Shown: piece after piece, positions 46,329 through 59,340 of the stretch
How the letters are laid out: every line of letters starts with the position of its first letter
Numbering within the stretch: the first letter of the stretch is position 1
Assembly (NCBI GenBank): GCA_005281725.1
Contig: SSBO01000012.1
Location: forward strand, 15,590,566-15,654,565
Length of the DNA: 64,000 nt
Direction: 5' to 3'
Origin: Wuchereria bancrofti
Lineage: Eukaryota; Nematoda; Chromadorea; Rhabditida; Onchocercidae
Notes under the pieces: model-generated
The model's input: the letters and a program-made list of their open reading frames with translations, nothing else
What the model was told of the DNA's origin: nothing
Databases searched by the model: none
Position numbers and translations under genes: made by a program

Positions 46329-49300
46329 ATGGTTTATATTGGAATTGTAAGCTTTCTTATTTATGTAAAAGTAACTTAAATATAATCAAAGTCCTAAAAA
46401 TTCACACCTATGTCTTCTGATAATTTTCGGTTTTTTTAATTGGGAGGTTTTGAAGTTTTCATAATCAAATTTATATTTAGATTCACCTTGATTTTGTATA
46501 AAGAAGTTTTTTCGGCATGTTTTAATATGTAAATAGTTTAAAATAGCTCTTAACTTTTCGTGTTCGATTTACCATTCCATTCAAATACTCTATTTACTCA
46601 ACTAATAGCAAGTTGTAGAAACAATAATATTGCTAAAAGAATAATGTCTGTCGAAGAATAAAATCTTTCAAGTGTTTGGAAAAAACTGTTTGGAATTATA
46701 TTGAATAGATCCTATTTGGGTTGAACTCTTATAGGTCTAAAATGTTGATTTCAAGGGTCTAAAGAAAGCGAGTTAATACGGCCATTCTAAAAAATTTTGT
46801 CGAAATTTTTGTGGAAATATTTCTTACTAAATGATAAGTGAAAAATGAAACAAAAAAGATAATACAATATCCCGAAGCTCAGCATTTGATCGTTCGTTCC
46901 CAAATCTTTGCCTCGCTTGTCTGACTTGTCCGAGGCAAATTTGCTTTAATGATACTTGAAGATTCCACACTCTTAGAGGTTTAAGGGTGAAAATACAATC
47001 AGGTGATAAAAAGATTAAAAGAGATTAATTCTCAACGAGGCTAGAGAACACGTTTGGTTAAAAAAGCTATCATTAGTCTAGTAGCTGCCGTTGGCTATTT
47101 TTTAGGCCAACAACAACCATCAGGGATATCAAGACCCAAAGAAATAAGTAAAAACAAATGCATATGTTTACCTTTTAACCTTGATGGCCGCAATTAGTGG
47201 GTTACTATTTGGCTATGATACTGGCATTCTCTCCGGTTAAGTGATAGTATGTAAGCTGGATTTTGTTCTCCTCAATTTCCTTTTTCACTTGATCGTCTTT
47301 TCCACTTTAGTTGTGCTAAAAGTTAGACTTTCATTGCAATGATCTTCAATTACACATTTGTTTTTTAGATGCAAATTGTTCTCTCATTAAGTATCAGGAA
47401 CTGTGTGAAATAGTTTGCATACAAATTTGAAGAGATTTGAAAATGATATTTTATTGACAGGAGATGAATTCGTCCTTCGCAGAGTGTTGAGGACGGCGCA
47501 TGTACGAAAAGCTCTGGCACTCGGCTGTGCTTTGCAGATGTTTCAGCAGCTTGCTGGAATAAATACTATTTTGTAATTCTTTTCTTTCAAAGTTATAATT
47601 GTTAGAAATTTGGCAATTATTTCATCCATGCTTATCGGTCAATCTTATGAGAATATGAGTGTTATCCTATCGTTTTGATTTAAGAAACGTCTTTCGAAAA
47701 ATTTTTAATCAATTTAAGATATACCATTATTCGTTCTGCTGACGTACACGATAAAATTACAACAATTTGGATTTCATGTGGTATTTCAAGTAAATACTTT
47801 TTTGTTTCAAGTAGTTTTTTAACCGACCAATCTCTGTTGACCTTGTTTCAAAAATCTAATAATTACTAAAATCTATAAACTTCATATTTTTTTGTAATTT
47901 TCTTTTAAAAATTTTGTAGCTGTAGGGACAATACTGCCACTGAACTTGATCGAAAGATTGGGGAGGCGTACTCTTGTGCTCTCGTCTTTGAGGAGGTGTT
48001 GTTATTACATTGTGTATGATGGGTGGCGTTCATCCTTATCAACTATGATTCTACAAAAATTAATCCCGGTAAGTGATAACTGCTGATGATGATCAGGAAT
48101 TGTTCTTTACGGTCGGCATCGGTAATTAAGTTGCTCTAATTATTATATGTAAGTGCGTAATAGATTATGATTTGCGTTAGTGTTACTATTTTTTCGAATA
48201 ATAAAGATTTAATTTTGATGTGCATTTCGTGTTCAGAATTGATATTATTTCCGTGTATCAATTTGAGTTATCAATTTGAGTCATTTCAAAATAACAGGCA
48301 AAATATGCAGCATCCGAGAAATTTGTTCGGTGTTACAGAAATTGCGATGACTGTGTAACATTAGAACACTGTGGATATTGTAGCTTGACGGAAGAATCTT
48401 CATCATTACCAACAACTTTTGGGCGATGCTTACCTGTTAATTCAGAAAATATTCAACGCTCACTTTATGGATACTGTAAGGCACGTCTTCAGTAGGCGTA
48501 TCTTACACTTAAGATCAGTAAAGGTTATTCACTGCATAAACCTAAGTCAAAAAAACTAGTTAAGGATAAAGTGACAATTAGTGAGTCTTTTTCTAGACTG
48601 ATTAATAAATGAGATTTAAATCTGTGGGGTCGATTAAAATTTATGGATCTTGTCAGTTGTACCTTATGATAAGGGATCTCCAAGAAAATTATTGCTGAAA
48701 TGATGAGACATATTTCGAAAAAGACTAAAGGAATTATTGGGCAACTTAGACCAAAACTGTTTGAGCTGTTGATAGCTCATCGGTAACAGATTAATTGAAA
48801 TGCATTATCACCAGAAATGCGTTGCACTGACCCATCAAAAAATCGTTACGAATTTATTCGGAATAATTGCACTAATGTTATGTTCAGGACAATGCATAAA
48901 CAATGCAACTGCTCATTTATTTACTGATACTTTTTGTAAAACCCGATTTACGGCATTATCAGTAGTAATTATGATACTCTAAATTTCTGTTTATTCTCTT
49001 GGTTTCTATAGTTCAAAACAAGTTACTGAAAGACTATGAAAAAATTTTCTTGATCATTCCCCAAAGTCATCAGTATTTCAGGTCCAATCCCATGGGTTTT
49101 CAATGCCGAGGTTTATCCATTTGGGCGAGAGGCACACGCGTTGCTTTATCTACATTTACAAATTGAACCTTCAATCTTTTGATGTCGTTAACATACCTCA
49201 GCTTAAGTCAAGCTATCACCAAACATGGTTCTGGCGATCTTCGCACTTTTTTCAAAGTTTTTTTTTGACTTATACGTTCCTTAACAAAAAGGAAAGGATT

Positions 49301-49594
49301 AAGGACAAAAATAATAACGTGGCTCTACTGCATTAGACTATCATAAGAATAGAAGTTATTTCAAGAGGATTCAAGAAAGGGCAGAAAACTGAAAAGTTCA
49401 GAATGCCTTGATGTCATAATTTTAGGTGTGCTCTTGTATGCTGGTATTTCATTCATTGATTTTATATTTTTTTTTTCGCGGAAACGCGTGGAAGACGTAT
49501 TGAAGAGATCGAACGATTATTCATGAGTGAAAAAGAAATAATGCCTGAAAGAAACCAACGAAACGAAAAAACCATGTCTGGTTCTGTTATCTAA
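46329..49594 (+). pseudogene. HMIT-like transporter, degenerate version (D)
   Basis: Counterpart of 35375-41136. Lesions seen: a CAA-to-TAA stop in exon 2 (47145-47147); a changed donor after that exon (TCCGGTTAAGT instead of TCCGGGTAAGT); loss of about 1.87 kb at the junction near 47380, removing exons 3-6; a +1 and then a -2 shift in exon 9 (about 47985 and 48030); a +2 shift with stop in exon 11 (about 48887-48900); loss of the start of exon 12 and a further -1 shift (about 49082 and 49118); and deletions in the last exon. Exon 7 (47461-47572) remains perfect. Several introns are also shortened. It cannot encode a 12-span transporter. Confidence 0.9.
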
Positions 49595-51016
49595 TCTTTT
49601 TTCTGTAATGTAAACCATATTGTGCTATGAATAAGTGGATTTTGTGGCTACCGCTAAAAAAGTAATAGATTTGTGATTAGTGGCATAAATAAAAAGTTCG
49701 ATTAAATGAATTTTCAACATTCATTCAGAGGTTAAATGAATAAGGCAGCAACGTGATTTGCTATAGAAATAATTCAATAAAATAATAGAGGTAACATATA
49801 CTGTTGGAAAGCATTTACTAATACATTTTGTCAAAACAATTTTACAAACTGTTTACAAAATAAAAATAAAATCATGGAGAAGAATGTGGAAGAGGAAGCA
49901 AATGCTAGTCAAGCAACTCTTTGGGAATAATATTAAGGTGCTACCGTCTTTATAGGTCGGGAAAACAAATTTCGTTTATTCAGTATTTTCAAAATTAATA
50001 AAAAACATAACAATCATATAAATCAAACTATAAAAAAACAATATTTTGAACGTTGAAAATCGATTTGCTTTAACTCACACAACAGTTTGCAACTGAAAAA
50101 AGGGAAAAAGAGAGACAACAGAAAGTTCCGTTTTATGAAAAAGTTGATTGTTTCACTTTTGATTGTTTCACAAAAAGTTGATTTGTATTGAAGTCATNNN
50201 NNNNNNNNNNNNNNNNAACGTTGAAAATCGATTTGCTTTAACTCACACAACAGTTTGCAACTGAAAAAAGGGAAAAAGAGAGACAACAGAAAGTTCCGTT
50301 TTATGAAAAAGTTGATTGTTTCACTTTTGATTGTTTCACAAAAAGTTGATTTGTATTGAAGTCATAGAACTTAGCTGCAAGTCTTGGTGAAACCTATCAA
50401 ATTGGCTTAAATTTTCCAAAAACGATAAAAGAAAAGGACTACTATGTATTAAAATTTTGTATCGAAGCAAAATTTGGCAGAAAGAAGAGTCAATGACTTC
50501 ATCTCATCAACTGTTTAATATTCCACAAAATTATTCACTGGAAATGGTCAAAATAAAAATTGTTTTCTTGCAAGACTGTGCTAAAAAAGGAACGCTACCT
50601 TAAAAAACACTTAACTTTTCCAAAAACGATAAAAGAAAAGCATAGAAACAATGAAAGTCATGCAACCCACACAAAAAATAATCCAGTCTTTATTCAGTTG
50701 TCTTTCAACCAAGCTAAAATGGGCAATAATTATGTACCTAAACCTTCATTCGATATGATAAAAACCGCATGTTCAGCTACATTTCATGCCCATTAGAAGC
50801 ATTTATTTCCTTCTCATTAATGCATTTCTTTAAGTGTAAAACTTTACAAAATACTTCCATATGCTACGGTATACGTACTAAGCGGAGGATTTCCTCTCAC
50901 AGCAAGGAACAAAAAAAATTTAAATGAACATAATCTGCGGCCTCTCCAGTTGACATCTTTGCGTCACTTAATTTTTCTCTTTGAAACACTAGAAATTTGC
51001 ATTTTAAGAACTACTT
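49595..51016. other. interval between broken transporter and broken membrin (D)
   Basis: Counterpart of 41137-42404. It contains the duplicated contig ends around the N gap. No coding region recognised. Confidence 0.6.
50049..50365 (+). repeat. unmerged contig overlap at N gap 50198-50216
   Basis: 50049-50197 and 50217-50365 are the same 149 bp on either side of 19 N. The equivalent region of segment C (about 41593 onward) has the sequence once. Confidence 0.93.
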
Positions 51017-51818
51017 ACCGCATGCCCGATATTCAGAACTTTATGCTTGATCCCTCTCAACCCCATTCCCTGTGAACGAGTCTGCTCCAGTATCACGCTT
51101 CCGTGGCTAATAAGTTCATCAATAGCATTGTGAGAGGAATGTAAATGGTCATGGAAAAATAGTTCGCAGTCTTCGATTGGGACACGTGTTGTGTCGTTTA
51201 GGCGAAATCTGAAATTGCATTGATGAATCAGATAAACTGGACACTGGAATTATAAATTTAGAAAATTAGAAAAAAAGTCGAATTGACAGAACCAAGCTGA
51301 AAAAACTAAGAATTCAATTACGCTCGCAAACTCCTTTCAAAAAAAATTTTTTCCATCTCTCCATAAACATGAAATACCTTTGAGTTCAGCAAAAGCCCTC
51401 CATTTACTGGTCATACGCATATGCATATTGTCAACTGTCGAGTGCAGTGAATGACATTCGAATTTCAACTGATCCACTTTATATTTGGCAGTACGTCGAC
51501 GATGTGGTGGTTCCCTGCTGACAAATATATCTAGACGTTCACAGTTTCCATCAATTTGCCTGCATGTTACAACTAAATTCGAAAAGTTTAAATTTGAGAT
51601 TAAGAAAGAGATTACTTTATGGAAAGACCAGATGTATACGCATATTTTATGAAAAGACTAGATTTTTATGAAAAGTGGAACCAAAACTTACTTCAACCGC
51701 TGGTAAATATTTTGGATAATTTTTTGAGCATCGTTTTCATTTCGCATGTCTTCCAAAGTACCCAGTTAAAGTGTATTTGCTGCAGCAGACTATTTGTTTC
51801 GTGATACAAACTTTCCAT
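51017..51818 (-). pseudogene. memb-1: membrin-like SNARE, frameshifted version (D)
   Basis: Counterpart of 43416-42405. Exon 1 (from 51818) has lost one base after CAAATACAC relative to segment C, shifting the frame near residue 17. Exon 2 has lost about 16 bases at its 3' end near 51382, removing residues before the donor. About 250 bp of intron 1 is gone. The SNARE-helix exon (about 51017-51208) is largely preserved in sequence. A working protein is unlikely. Confidence 0.8.
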
Positions 51819-53204
51819 AATAGATTTATTTCACTGTTGAAAAAGAAAGAATGGATTTTGGTTATTTATGGTAAATCAAGTAATAATGTCTAACATGGAG
51901 GATGCATAAAATGTATAAGACAAAGTGCTGAATGTATGTATAGCTCTTCTCCAGCACAAGTATTCATCAGAAGCATATTTAAAAACAATACAACAATGCC
52001 AACATGTGCCGGAAGAGGTTCATCCGTAGTTTCTTTTATGGTCAACCATAACCACTTGGTAATGACGTAGCATAGCAAGGACAATACGAAAATATCGATC
52101 TCAGAGCAGTGGATGGGGTGAAGTGTACTGTTTGCTGGGCAATGCTGGGAACTCGGTGTCTGTTGTACCATCCATTTCTCTTCTTTCGGTTACTTTCTGT
52201 GTGACTATTGAGTTTTCAAGTAATCCTGTTAAATTAGCTACTTTAAAAAGTGTAAAGTACTGTGAGATCCATTACTTTCATAATTCTTGTTACCTTTTGA
52301 AGATGTTAATTTAATCTTCGTTCATCGATCGATAAATTGTGTTCAGAGTGCCACTCGTTATCAGTTGTTAAGTCTACAAAAGTACTTCATTGTTTTCTTT
52401 TACTATTTATAAAATTTCATGATTTAAAATCTTTCTTTTTTCAATTTTTTCCTGACGATTTTGTACAGACACTTCTCGCTGGTACTGAACAATCATGGTA
52501 GCTCATAAACAGTTCCATGTGCTGTTAGTACGCTCCTGATAGCTTAACTTCTATGCTATCATTGCTGTACTGTTGTACTTCTTAGATCATTATAAGCGTA
52601 AAAAAGGATATCAAAATTGAATAATCGTTGGTGGAGATTTTTAAGATGAATTGTATGGATGCCCTACTTTTTAATACTGATATTATTAAAACATCGAGAA
52701 TGTTGTTCTTTAATAGTACAGTCGAAAGTATGGGCAAAAGTAGAAAATAAAGTTGTTTGAAGAAACAGAAGGATGGCTTGCTTATTCCATTTAGTTAGGT
52801 TTACATGGAGACTTCGTGTGTTTCCACTGTAGTTAGCTGTCATTACCTCAGTTAATCCCATAGGCTTAAAGACCCATAGGCCCATAGGCTTAAAGAATTA
52901 ATTACTAACAGTAATCACATAAGTAATGGTAATTTTATCAAGACTTTCTCAGTAAGCTTATTATCACCATGAATTCACTATTCTACTTCAGTAAAGAGCA
53001 TGGAAGTTTCTTCCATTTTCTCCTATCTATCCTTATTAATCCATGCTGTAAATTAATTGTTAACATTTCTTATTGAGAACATTATTTCTATGATTATTCA
53101 GTATTACCATAGTGTTATTATTAAGTGGCATCTCATCATTATGGAGAGAGATATTTATATAATGGATGGAATGAATTAGAATCATTTCCAAATGAAGATT
53201 TCAC
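51819..53204. other. region upstream of the broken membrin (D)
   Basis: Counterpart of 43417-44745, with small deletions and a short local duplication (CCCATAGGCTTAAAGA, about 52858-52900). Homology to segment C ends at 53204, exactly where the solo LTR starts. Confidence 0.6.
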
Positions 53205-53631
53205 TGTCGTGGAAGATTTGAAAATTTAATTATTATTTTGGGAGGGTTGTTGATTGCAGGGAGATTCGTTGGATGTAGATGTAAATATGTGGGATAATAG
53301 AGGAATATAATAATTCCTTTATTAGCAGAAGCAATGGTACAATACCTCGATAGAGAACAGTTGAAATTGAACTCTCCTGGTTCTTGGTAAAAATACACAA
53401 TGCTCCCAGCTCAACAAGGGTGACCTTCTTATATAGCAAGCAATGCGTAAACAAAGTATATGATTTACAGTATGAGGTTGACCTGCCGAAAGAGTAATCG
53501 GTCTAACAAAGAACTGTTGACCTGCTTCACAAGCAAATCTAATTACTAGTTGACAAACCGCAAAAGGCATCAGTTAAGCAAAAGTTGTTAACTTCATAGA
53601 TTCAAGGATAATTTACAATTAGTGACGACAC
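53205..53631 (-). mobile_element. solo LTR of a retrotransposon, absent from segment C
   Basis: 427 bp starting TGTCGTGG and ending GTGACGACA, so the ends are 6-bp inverted repeats (TGTCGT/ACGACA) of LTR type. Read on the minus strand it has a TATATAAG box (about 53430-53437) followed about 110 bp later by AATAAA (about 53318-53323), the order expected for an LTR promoter and polyadenylation signal. No internal retroelement genes flank it. No clear target-site duplication is seen (TTCAC on one side, CAATA on the other). A BEL/Pao or similar family is a guess. Confidence 0.6.
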
Positions 53632-55029
53632 AATAATGAGATCAACTAAATGAGGAGCAGATACCGTGTAAACAATATATAAAAGATTTACAGCCTAAAC
53701 ATAAGATTTGAAAAAAAGGGTTCAAGGTATAAACATTAAATCTCATATAATATTGCAAAATCTCATATAACATATTTCTTACTTATATTTTCAACTCTTA
53801 TATAGTAAGTTAGAGTTTCGCTATGTTAAAATTCGAAAATCAAAATTTGTTTCAAAGTCATTTTTGCCATCTGTAGGAGTTTCCAAATATTTTTCTTTTT
53901 TTGTTTTTGTTTAACTGTGTAAATGGTCTGTGAATTACATAGCTCTTATCTGAACTTAATGAGTGTCATTATGCAGGCCGTCGATAAGGAAGTTTGCCAA
54001 TTGATATACATTGTTACGCATTGTTTAGAGCACCTTTTGCTGAGTTTGGTAGCAAGCGAAACTATTGAATTAAATTTTACTATGCATAATATATGTTTGA
54101 AAGTTTTTTGGTTCAAATTGGCCTTATATTGCTTCATGCAATATGTCTAGGTATATTTAAATCAAGCACTGATAATTATTGATGGAGTTATTAATTGATC
54201 TCAATTACGTAGTTTGCTAAGTACAATCAGTGAATTTGGCTTGTTGATTATTTACTGACTATTCAACCCTATTAATCCGGGGATAAGTCTGCTACATAAA
54301 CTTCCACTTCAATGCCTCTTTCTTCATCTCTTAAAATCAGTTATCTGAACAGATAACTCTTGAGCAGAACTCTCTTAGCTTTTTGAAATTAAATTTTAGT
54401 GCATAACATACATTTGAAAAGTGTTTAGTTAAAATTGGTTTCGCTTCATGTAATATTTCTCTGTACAGTTAAATTGACCTTATTGTTTTTAAAATAACTC
54501 TTGAGCAGAACTCTCTTTTTTTTAAATCAGTTATCTTTCTAAGGTTGTTGTCATTAAGGTTTTTACGGTTTATTGTTATTATGATTAATGAAACGTGAAC
54601 AATTTGAGCGCCTTCAACGAAAAATGAGAAGTTTGCAGCTACAAAGTTTTTACGATCAAATAATAACAACAATAAACCGATATAATTTACATCACATAGG
54701 ATCTTCTCGGTGAACTACATTTTGCAAAACGCTTAAAATTGAAAGATAACTCAACTTTGGTGAAACCGCTTAACAAATATATTTTATTGTCTTCTAATAA
54801 ATTCATAAGTTTTGAAGAATGTATTTGACTATTTTGCTTAAATTTGATAAATTTTATTAGTGGTTTCTAGAGCGGTTATCTAATTAGGATAGGTATCTAA
54901 ACCTAATGATTTCTGGAGTGAAATTTCTACTTCAAGTTTAGTGGAAAGTTTCCTATATTTCTTTTAATTTATTGCTTGGGAATACATACTTTTGTTCATA
55001 TGTTAAATATTGATGGCGATTCTGTTGCA
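53632..55029 (+). other. non-coding region with diverged direct repeats
   Basis: No gene recognised. Related blocks recur at about 54055-54150, 54330-54470 and 54490-54545: GAGCAGAACTCTCTT and a CAGTTATCT motif recur, and an ATTAAATTTTA-GTGCATAA stretch occurs twice. The ubiquitin-like exon found in segment C at 44814 was not found here. Confidence 0.5.
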
Positions 55030-55766
55030 GATATGTTCAAAATGAAATATATCGCCGAACGACAAAGTGCGTTTGTTCGAGAACGAGCAATGCTTGATCC
55101 AACAAGTGCCGAAGGACAAAGACTAATTGCGGAACAGATCTAACATGAAAACATCGATCTTTCACATCAGTTCGCAATGGAACATATGCCAGAAGCTTAC
55201 AATATTGGTCAGTGTTTGCAACTACAAATAACGAGCAGTTGCATGCATGTCTTTATGTTAGTGTTGTAATGTTTCAGGCCAGGTTCAAATTGAAGAGCAG
55301 TTTTTCTCATGTAATTTTGATATTCCGGCACATCGTGATATTGATGTTTTGCTTGACCTCGACATTCTTAAACGATACCGTTGATTTACAAATCAACTGT
55401 TTACGGTGAGATAATTCCTTATATTCGTTATTAAATGTTCTTGACATTGCCGGTTGGGCTAGTACAAAACCATTCAATAGCAAGTGTTTAAATGAAGAAA
55501 GAAAAATGAAATTAAGCAGCGACTTGAAGCTGTACCATTCATCCCGAGATGTATTCAATGCTTTATTTTTAATTATGTCGAAATTTGATGTATTAAAGAG
55601 AAGGCATCGAATATCTACCGGGATGAATGGTATAGGTTTTATAAAAACGTTTCATAGATTCGGTGAATCAACAGTTACACATTTTCTACCAGATTCAGAA
55701 GTCCCGCAAAGAAATCTTGAGCGATTTGGGACTACAAATGCGACTACTGCGAATGGTATATCTTAG
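55030..55766 (+). pseudogene. ddi-1: DDI1-like protease-domain gene, remnants
   Basis: Three pieces in the right order resemble DDI1. The first, 55030-55200, reads RQSAFVRERAMLDPTSAEGQ then RLIAEQI, a TAA stop, and AMEHMPEAYNIG, the linker before the protease. The second, 55277-about 55410, reads GQVQIEEQFFSCNFDI then VLLDLDILKRY, the C-terminal half of the retroviral-protease-like fold, followed by a frame change before VDLQINCL. The third, about 55660-55766, reads FGESTVTHFLPDSEVPQRN, the tail. The exon with the catalytic Asp (DSGA-type motif) is absent: only 76 bp separate the first two pieces. Non-functional on this evidence. Confidence 0.7.
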
Positions 55767-55786
55767 TAAAAATTTTCTAGATAAGT

Positions 55787-55907
55787 TTAATTATTATTAT
55801 TGTTATTATTATCATTATTATTATTATTATTCATTATTATTATTAATTATTTCCACTGTTATTTTATTAATTATGATTACCATTGTTATTATTAATTATT
55901 ATTATGG
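55787..55907. repeat. (ATT)n-rich imperfect trinucleotide repeat
   Basis: About 120 bp dominated by ATT/TTA triplets with interruptions. It yields a spurious Tyr-rich ORF on the plus strand. Confidence 0.85.
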
Positions 55908-56960
55908 ATTGGACGAATTTGGGTATGTTAAGTTGGTTGTTATTCATAATAAACTATACCCTTTGAAAAAATTCTGCCTCTGAGGGTTGCGCAGTTTGAC
56001 ATGATTTTTTGAAATATAAATGACTACGGGACAGCATTAATTTTCTGAAGATATTACAAAAAAGATATTCACTGCAAATACTACGAAATCATGCGTTACT
56101 GTTAATTTTAAATCACATATGCATTAAAGTTGTTTAAGAGTAAATGGTAAAGATGCATAGCATTGCAGGAATCACTGGGAAGCGGAGAATTACACCCAGT
56201 TCTCAACGATGTTGAAATCGAATAATCCACGCCCTTGATTTCGTAACCGGCAAAAAATTTGCTGAAAGACCATTATAAAGAATGAGACAATTCAGATCTC
56301 GAATACACTGACAATTCGAAATTTCATCAAAATACAAAAACTAAAACCGTACTGGTATGTCTCAACCGGCAGAAAATGCATGAAACAATATATATCACTG
56401 AATTTTAAAAAATGGCAAAGTTGCCGTGAAAAGAAAAAAGTTAACATGAATATTCCAACAATTTTACTGGCAACAACAACCCGAACCTATCGAATTAAAT
56501 GAAGACTACAACCGGAAATTTAAAAAGAGAATTCAAAAAAGAAAAAAAAAACTAAGAAACAAATTAGGGCTTGCTGCAATGACGGAGCTGTACACTCTAT
56601 AACTTGATAGAATCTGTTTTGTGAACGAAAATATGTATAAATCTCCATGCCAACTCAACAAAAAGCACACCTTACAAATTTTCCGAAATGAATAAGAACA
56701 TAAGAAAAATCTGGCAGTACAGCATTAATTAACTGAGTAAGAAGATATTAAACAATGCTGAAGTAGGAGGTTATGGTCATGACTGGGAATGAAATGATCA
56801 TCTTTGATACATGATCTTTTGATGATTTAAGACATTTCAATACTCTTTTTCGTACGGAAATAAAAAATCCAGTATCGCTACATGAACCAAAATTAAGAAT
56901 CCACAAAAATGAATGATCTCTCGTTAAAACAACCTTTATTTCCAGTCAACAAGCGTCAGA
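55908..56960. other. interval between DDI1 remnants and bZIP gene
   Basis: AT-rich; nothing coding recognised. The 3' UTR of the minus-strand bZIP gene should lie at its right edge. Confidence 0.5.
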
Positions 56961-58588
56961 TTAAACAGTACGAGCAGAGCACCGCTTTTTTGCTTGATAT
57001 AATTCACTTTTCAGTCGCATATTTTCGACACGTAAATGCCGATTCTCTTCTTCCACTTCACAGACCGCATTTTCAAGATGAACGATTTGCTCATCTTTGA
57101 TATTTACTACTTTACCAAATTCAGTAATCTGACGCTGAAGTTGCTTGATTTGCTCATCCTTCATTTTTTGTTGCTGCTTTGCTTTAGTACGTGATCGTCT
57201 TACGGCATCATTGTTTTTTTCACGTTTCAGACGATACAGTGGATTTTTTTTTTCAGCCTGTAAGAGAAAAAACTTATGCATCTATTAGTTTATAAAAAAT
57301 GAAACATCAAGTAACTATATCTTCAACAAATTAGGGTGCAAAAAATTTATGCATTTATTAAATTTATGCATTTATATGTAAATAATCAGCTATATTATAA
57401 ATAATCAGCAAGAAACTGTTATATTAGAAGATTAACTTATCAGCTCAGTATTTTCAACCTCATTTTAAGTTTCAATTTCAAAGCTGCCAAAGACTGCTAA
57501 ATGAAGGTGTTCAAGAATACTTCTGGCTTCAGTGAATACTTTCTGGGCTTGATAGTTGGTGTAAAATGGATCTGCTCTGGTGTATTCTTTTTCACAGATA
57601 TTGTCGGCCGAACTTCTCGCTCTCCAGTTATTATTTCCATTTTTACCGGCTGAAAATTTGCTGCAAAACCCGATGCTTCCGGAACGGCAACCGATGCATC
57701 ATCCAGACTTACGTCCGACTTTATAGCTTCTGCTGAAAAAGTTATCTTGAGAAACATAATATAAAGCTGTCGAGTACACCTTTCAAAAATCATTAATGAT
57801 CCTAACAGAATCTATTTTAATCCCGAATTCAGCTCCACTGTAACAAAATAAATTAGCAGACCATGCATATATCCCATAAAATGACCTAACACATCGAAAA
57901 GAAGTAGAAATCTACTAATGCTTCTCAAATCTGCATACTGAGTAGTACACTCACAAACACCATGTTGCATTTGTATGTCACATTCCAACATCCTTTGTTT
58001 ATCAACCATGGGCTCCAGATCTTCACCGCCGTCATCTATCCCTCGAAGATCCCTTAAATACGGAGTTAGGTCCATGCTTTGATCCATAAAGTCAAAACCA
58101 TCTTGTTCTTGCAACTGCTGGCAGAGCATTAGCGAATCCTAAAATTCCATCATATGCAAAAAGGTTCTTTTTCCTGACCAACTGATTCTTTAACTTTACC
58201 ATATAATCCGGTAAATAAGCGCTTTCGCATAACCTTAAACGTAAGGTATTAATAAATCACCCCACATCCAAGAAGAAAATGTGAGAATAAGAATAAAAAT
58301 AAATTTTTTCAAATCTGTCAAAGCATGAAAGAATAGGTATAATAACGGGAGGAAGACTGAACGAGGGAACGATAAGTAGAGGAAAGCTCAATGAATTACT
58401 TGTCGATCAATTGATTGTGCAATACTGTCTGTAATAGTTTTTAGATGATTTCGTCCTTCGAAAGTTTTCATATTCATAGAGTAGCGGCCATCATAGATGC
58501 CGTTATTTAATATACTTTCCATACTTTCGATATTTCTTGACATGTTTGGCAATTTGATTTCACAGTCGATTAAATGCCGAACAAGCAT
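56961..58588 (-). CDS. C/EBP-like bZIP transcription factor
   Basis: Four exons on the minus strand with consistent phases, about 291 residues: 58588-58400, 58138-57961, 57732-57521, 57257-56961. The last exon carries the basic region YRLKREKNNDAVRRSRTKAK and a leucine zipper of about five heptads (residues from QIKQLQRQI to MRLKSELYQ). The basic-region pattern N-N-x-A-V-R-x-S-R-x-K-A-K is that of the C/EBP family rather than AP-1 or CREB. The N-terminal part is acidic (GIDDGGEDLEP) and could be an activation region. In-frame alternatives for the start are the later Met codons of MSRNIESMES. Exon 3 to 4 joins at RKYSLKPE/AEKKNP. No lesion seen, unlike its neighbours. The exon 2/3 junction uses a less certain GTGTTT donor. 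Confidence 0.78.
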
Positions 58589-59340
58589 ATATCACAACCC
58601 TGAAAGCTGAAAAATCAAGTATAATTTTGATAACTAGAACATACTGCTAAAAATCTGGCGAACAAACAGGAATTAAAGTCAAGCCTAAGTTAACTTACAA
58701 AGAAACACAGTTAATTTTTCATTCACATGTTTCACCACTTAATAATAACTTCTTACTTAAATGCTTTCTGCGTCCCTATCTGAAAAGTAACTCAAACACA
58801 AGGAATGTAAAGTACGCTAACTGAATCGAACTACTTCCATTATACAAGGATACCACACAACAGTAATGAAAGTATGTAAATCTCTTTACAATAAAAAGCG
58901 TGAAATTGAAGATCAGCGTAAAACTGAGCATAAACCGGGAAAACACCAAATTTAAACGATCAGTTTAACAAAATAGACAGAGAAATACTTAAATAACACC
59001 GGACCTGCCAAACCAACGTCTCAACAAAGCGATGTAGACGAGATAATTCTAATCAACATATTACTGCTGTCACTTCGATTACCATCGTTCACTTTTCACT
59101 TTGTCCTCAATTAGTTACATTTAGATTACGAAGCCGAACACTTAATATTAAAAAATATTGAGAAAAGAAATAGAAATCCAAATTTTTGTAATCAACAAAC
59201 AATACAAATTAAATAGTAGTAATTGCAATATTAGAATACAACATTTCTGCCAAAGCCTTTCCCCGAAATTCGATGAATGCAATTGCTCCTGCCTTTAACA
59301 CATTTGTGAGAGTGAAAACGGAGATCAGGAAAAACTTCTG
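58589..59340. other. interval between divergent bZIP and candidate gene
   Basis: Likely promoter region of the minus-strand bZIP gene. No coding sequence recognised. Confidence 0.5.

Noticed and set aside
55663..55983. Tyr-rich ORF
   Set aside because: It is produced by translating the (ATT)n repeat; no splice or homology support.
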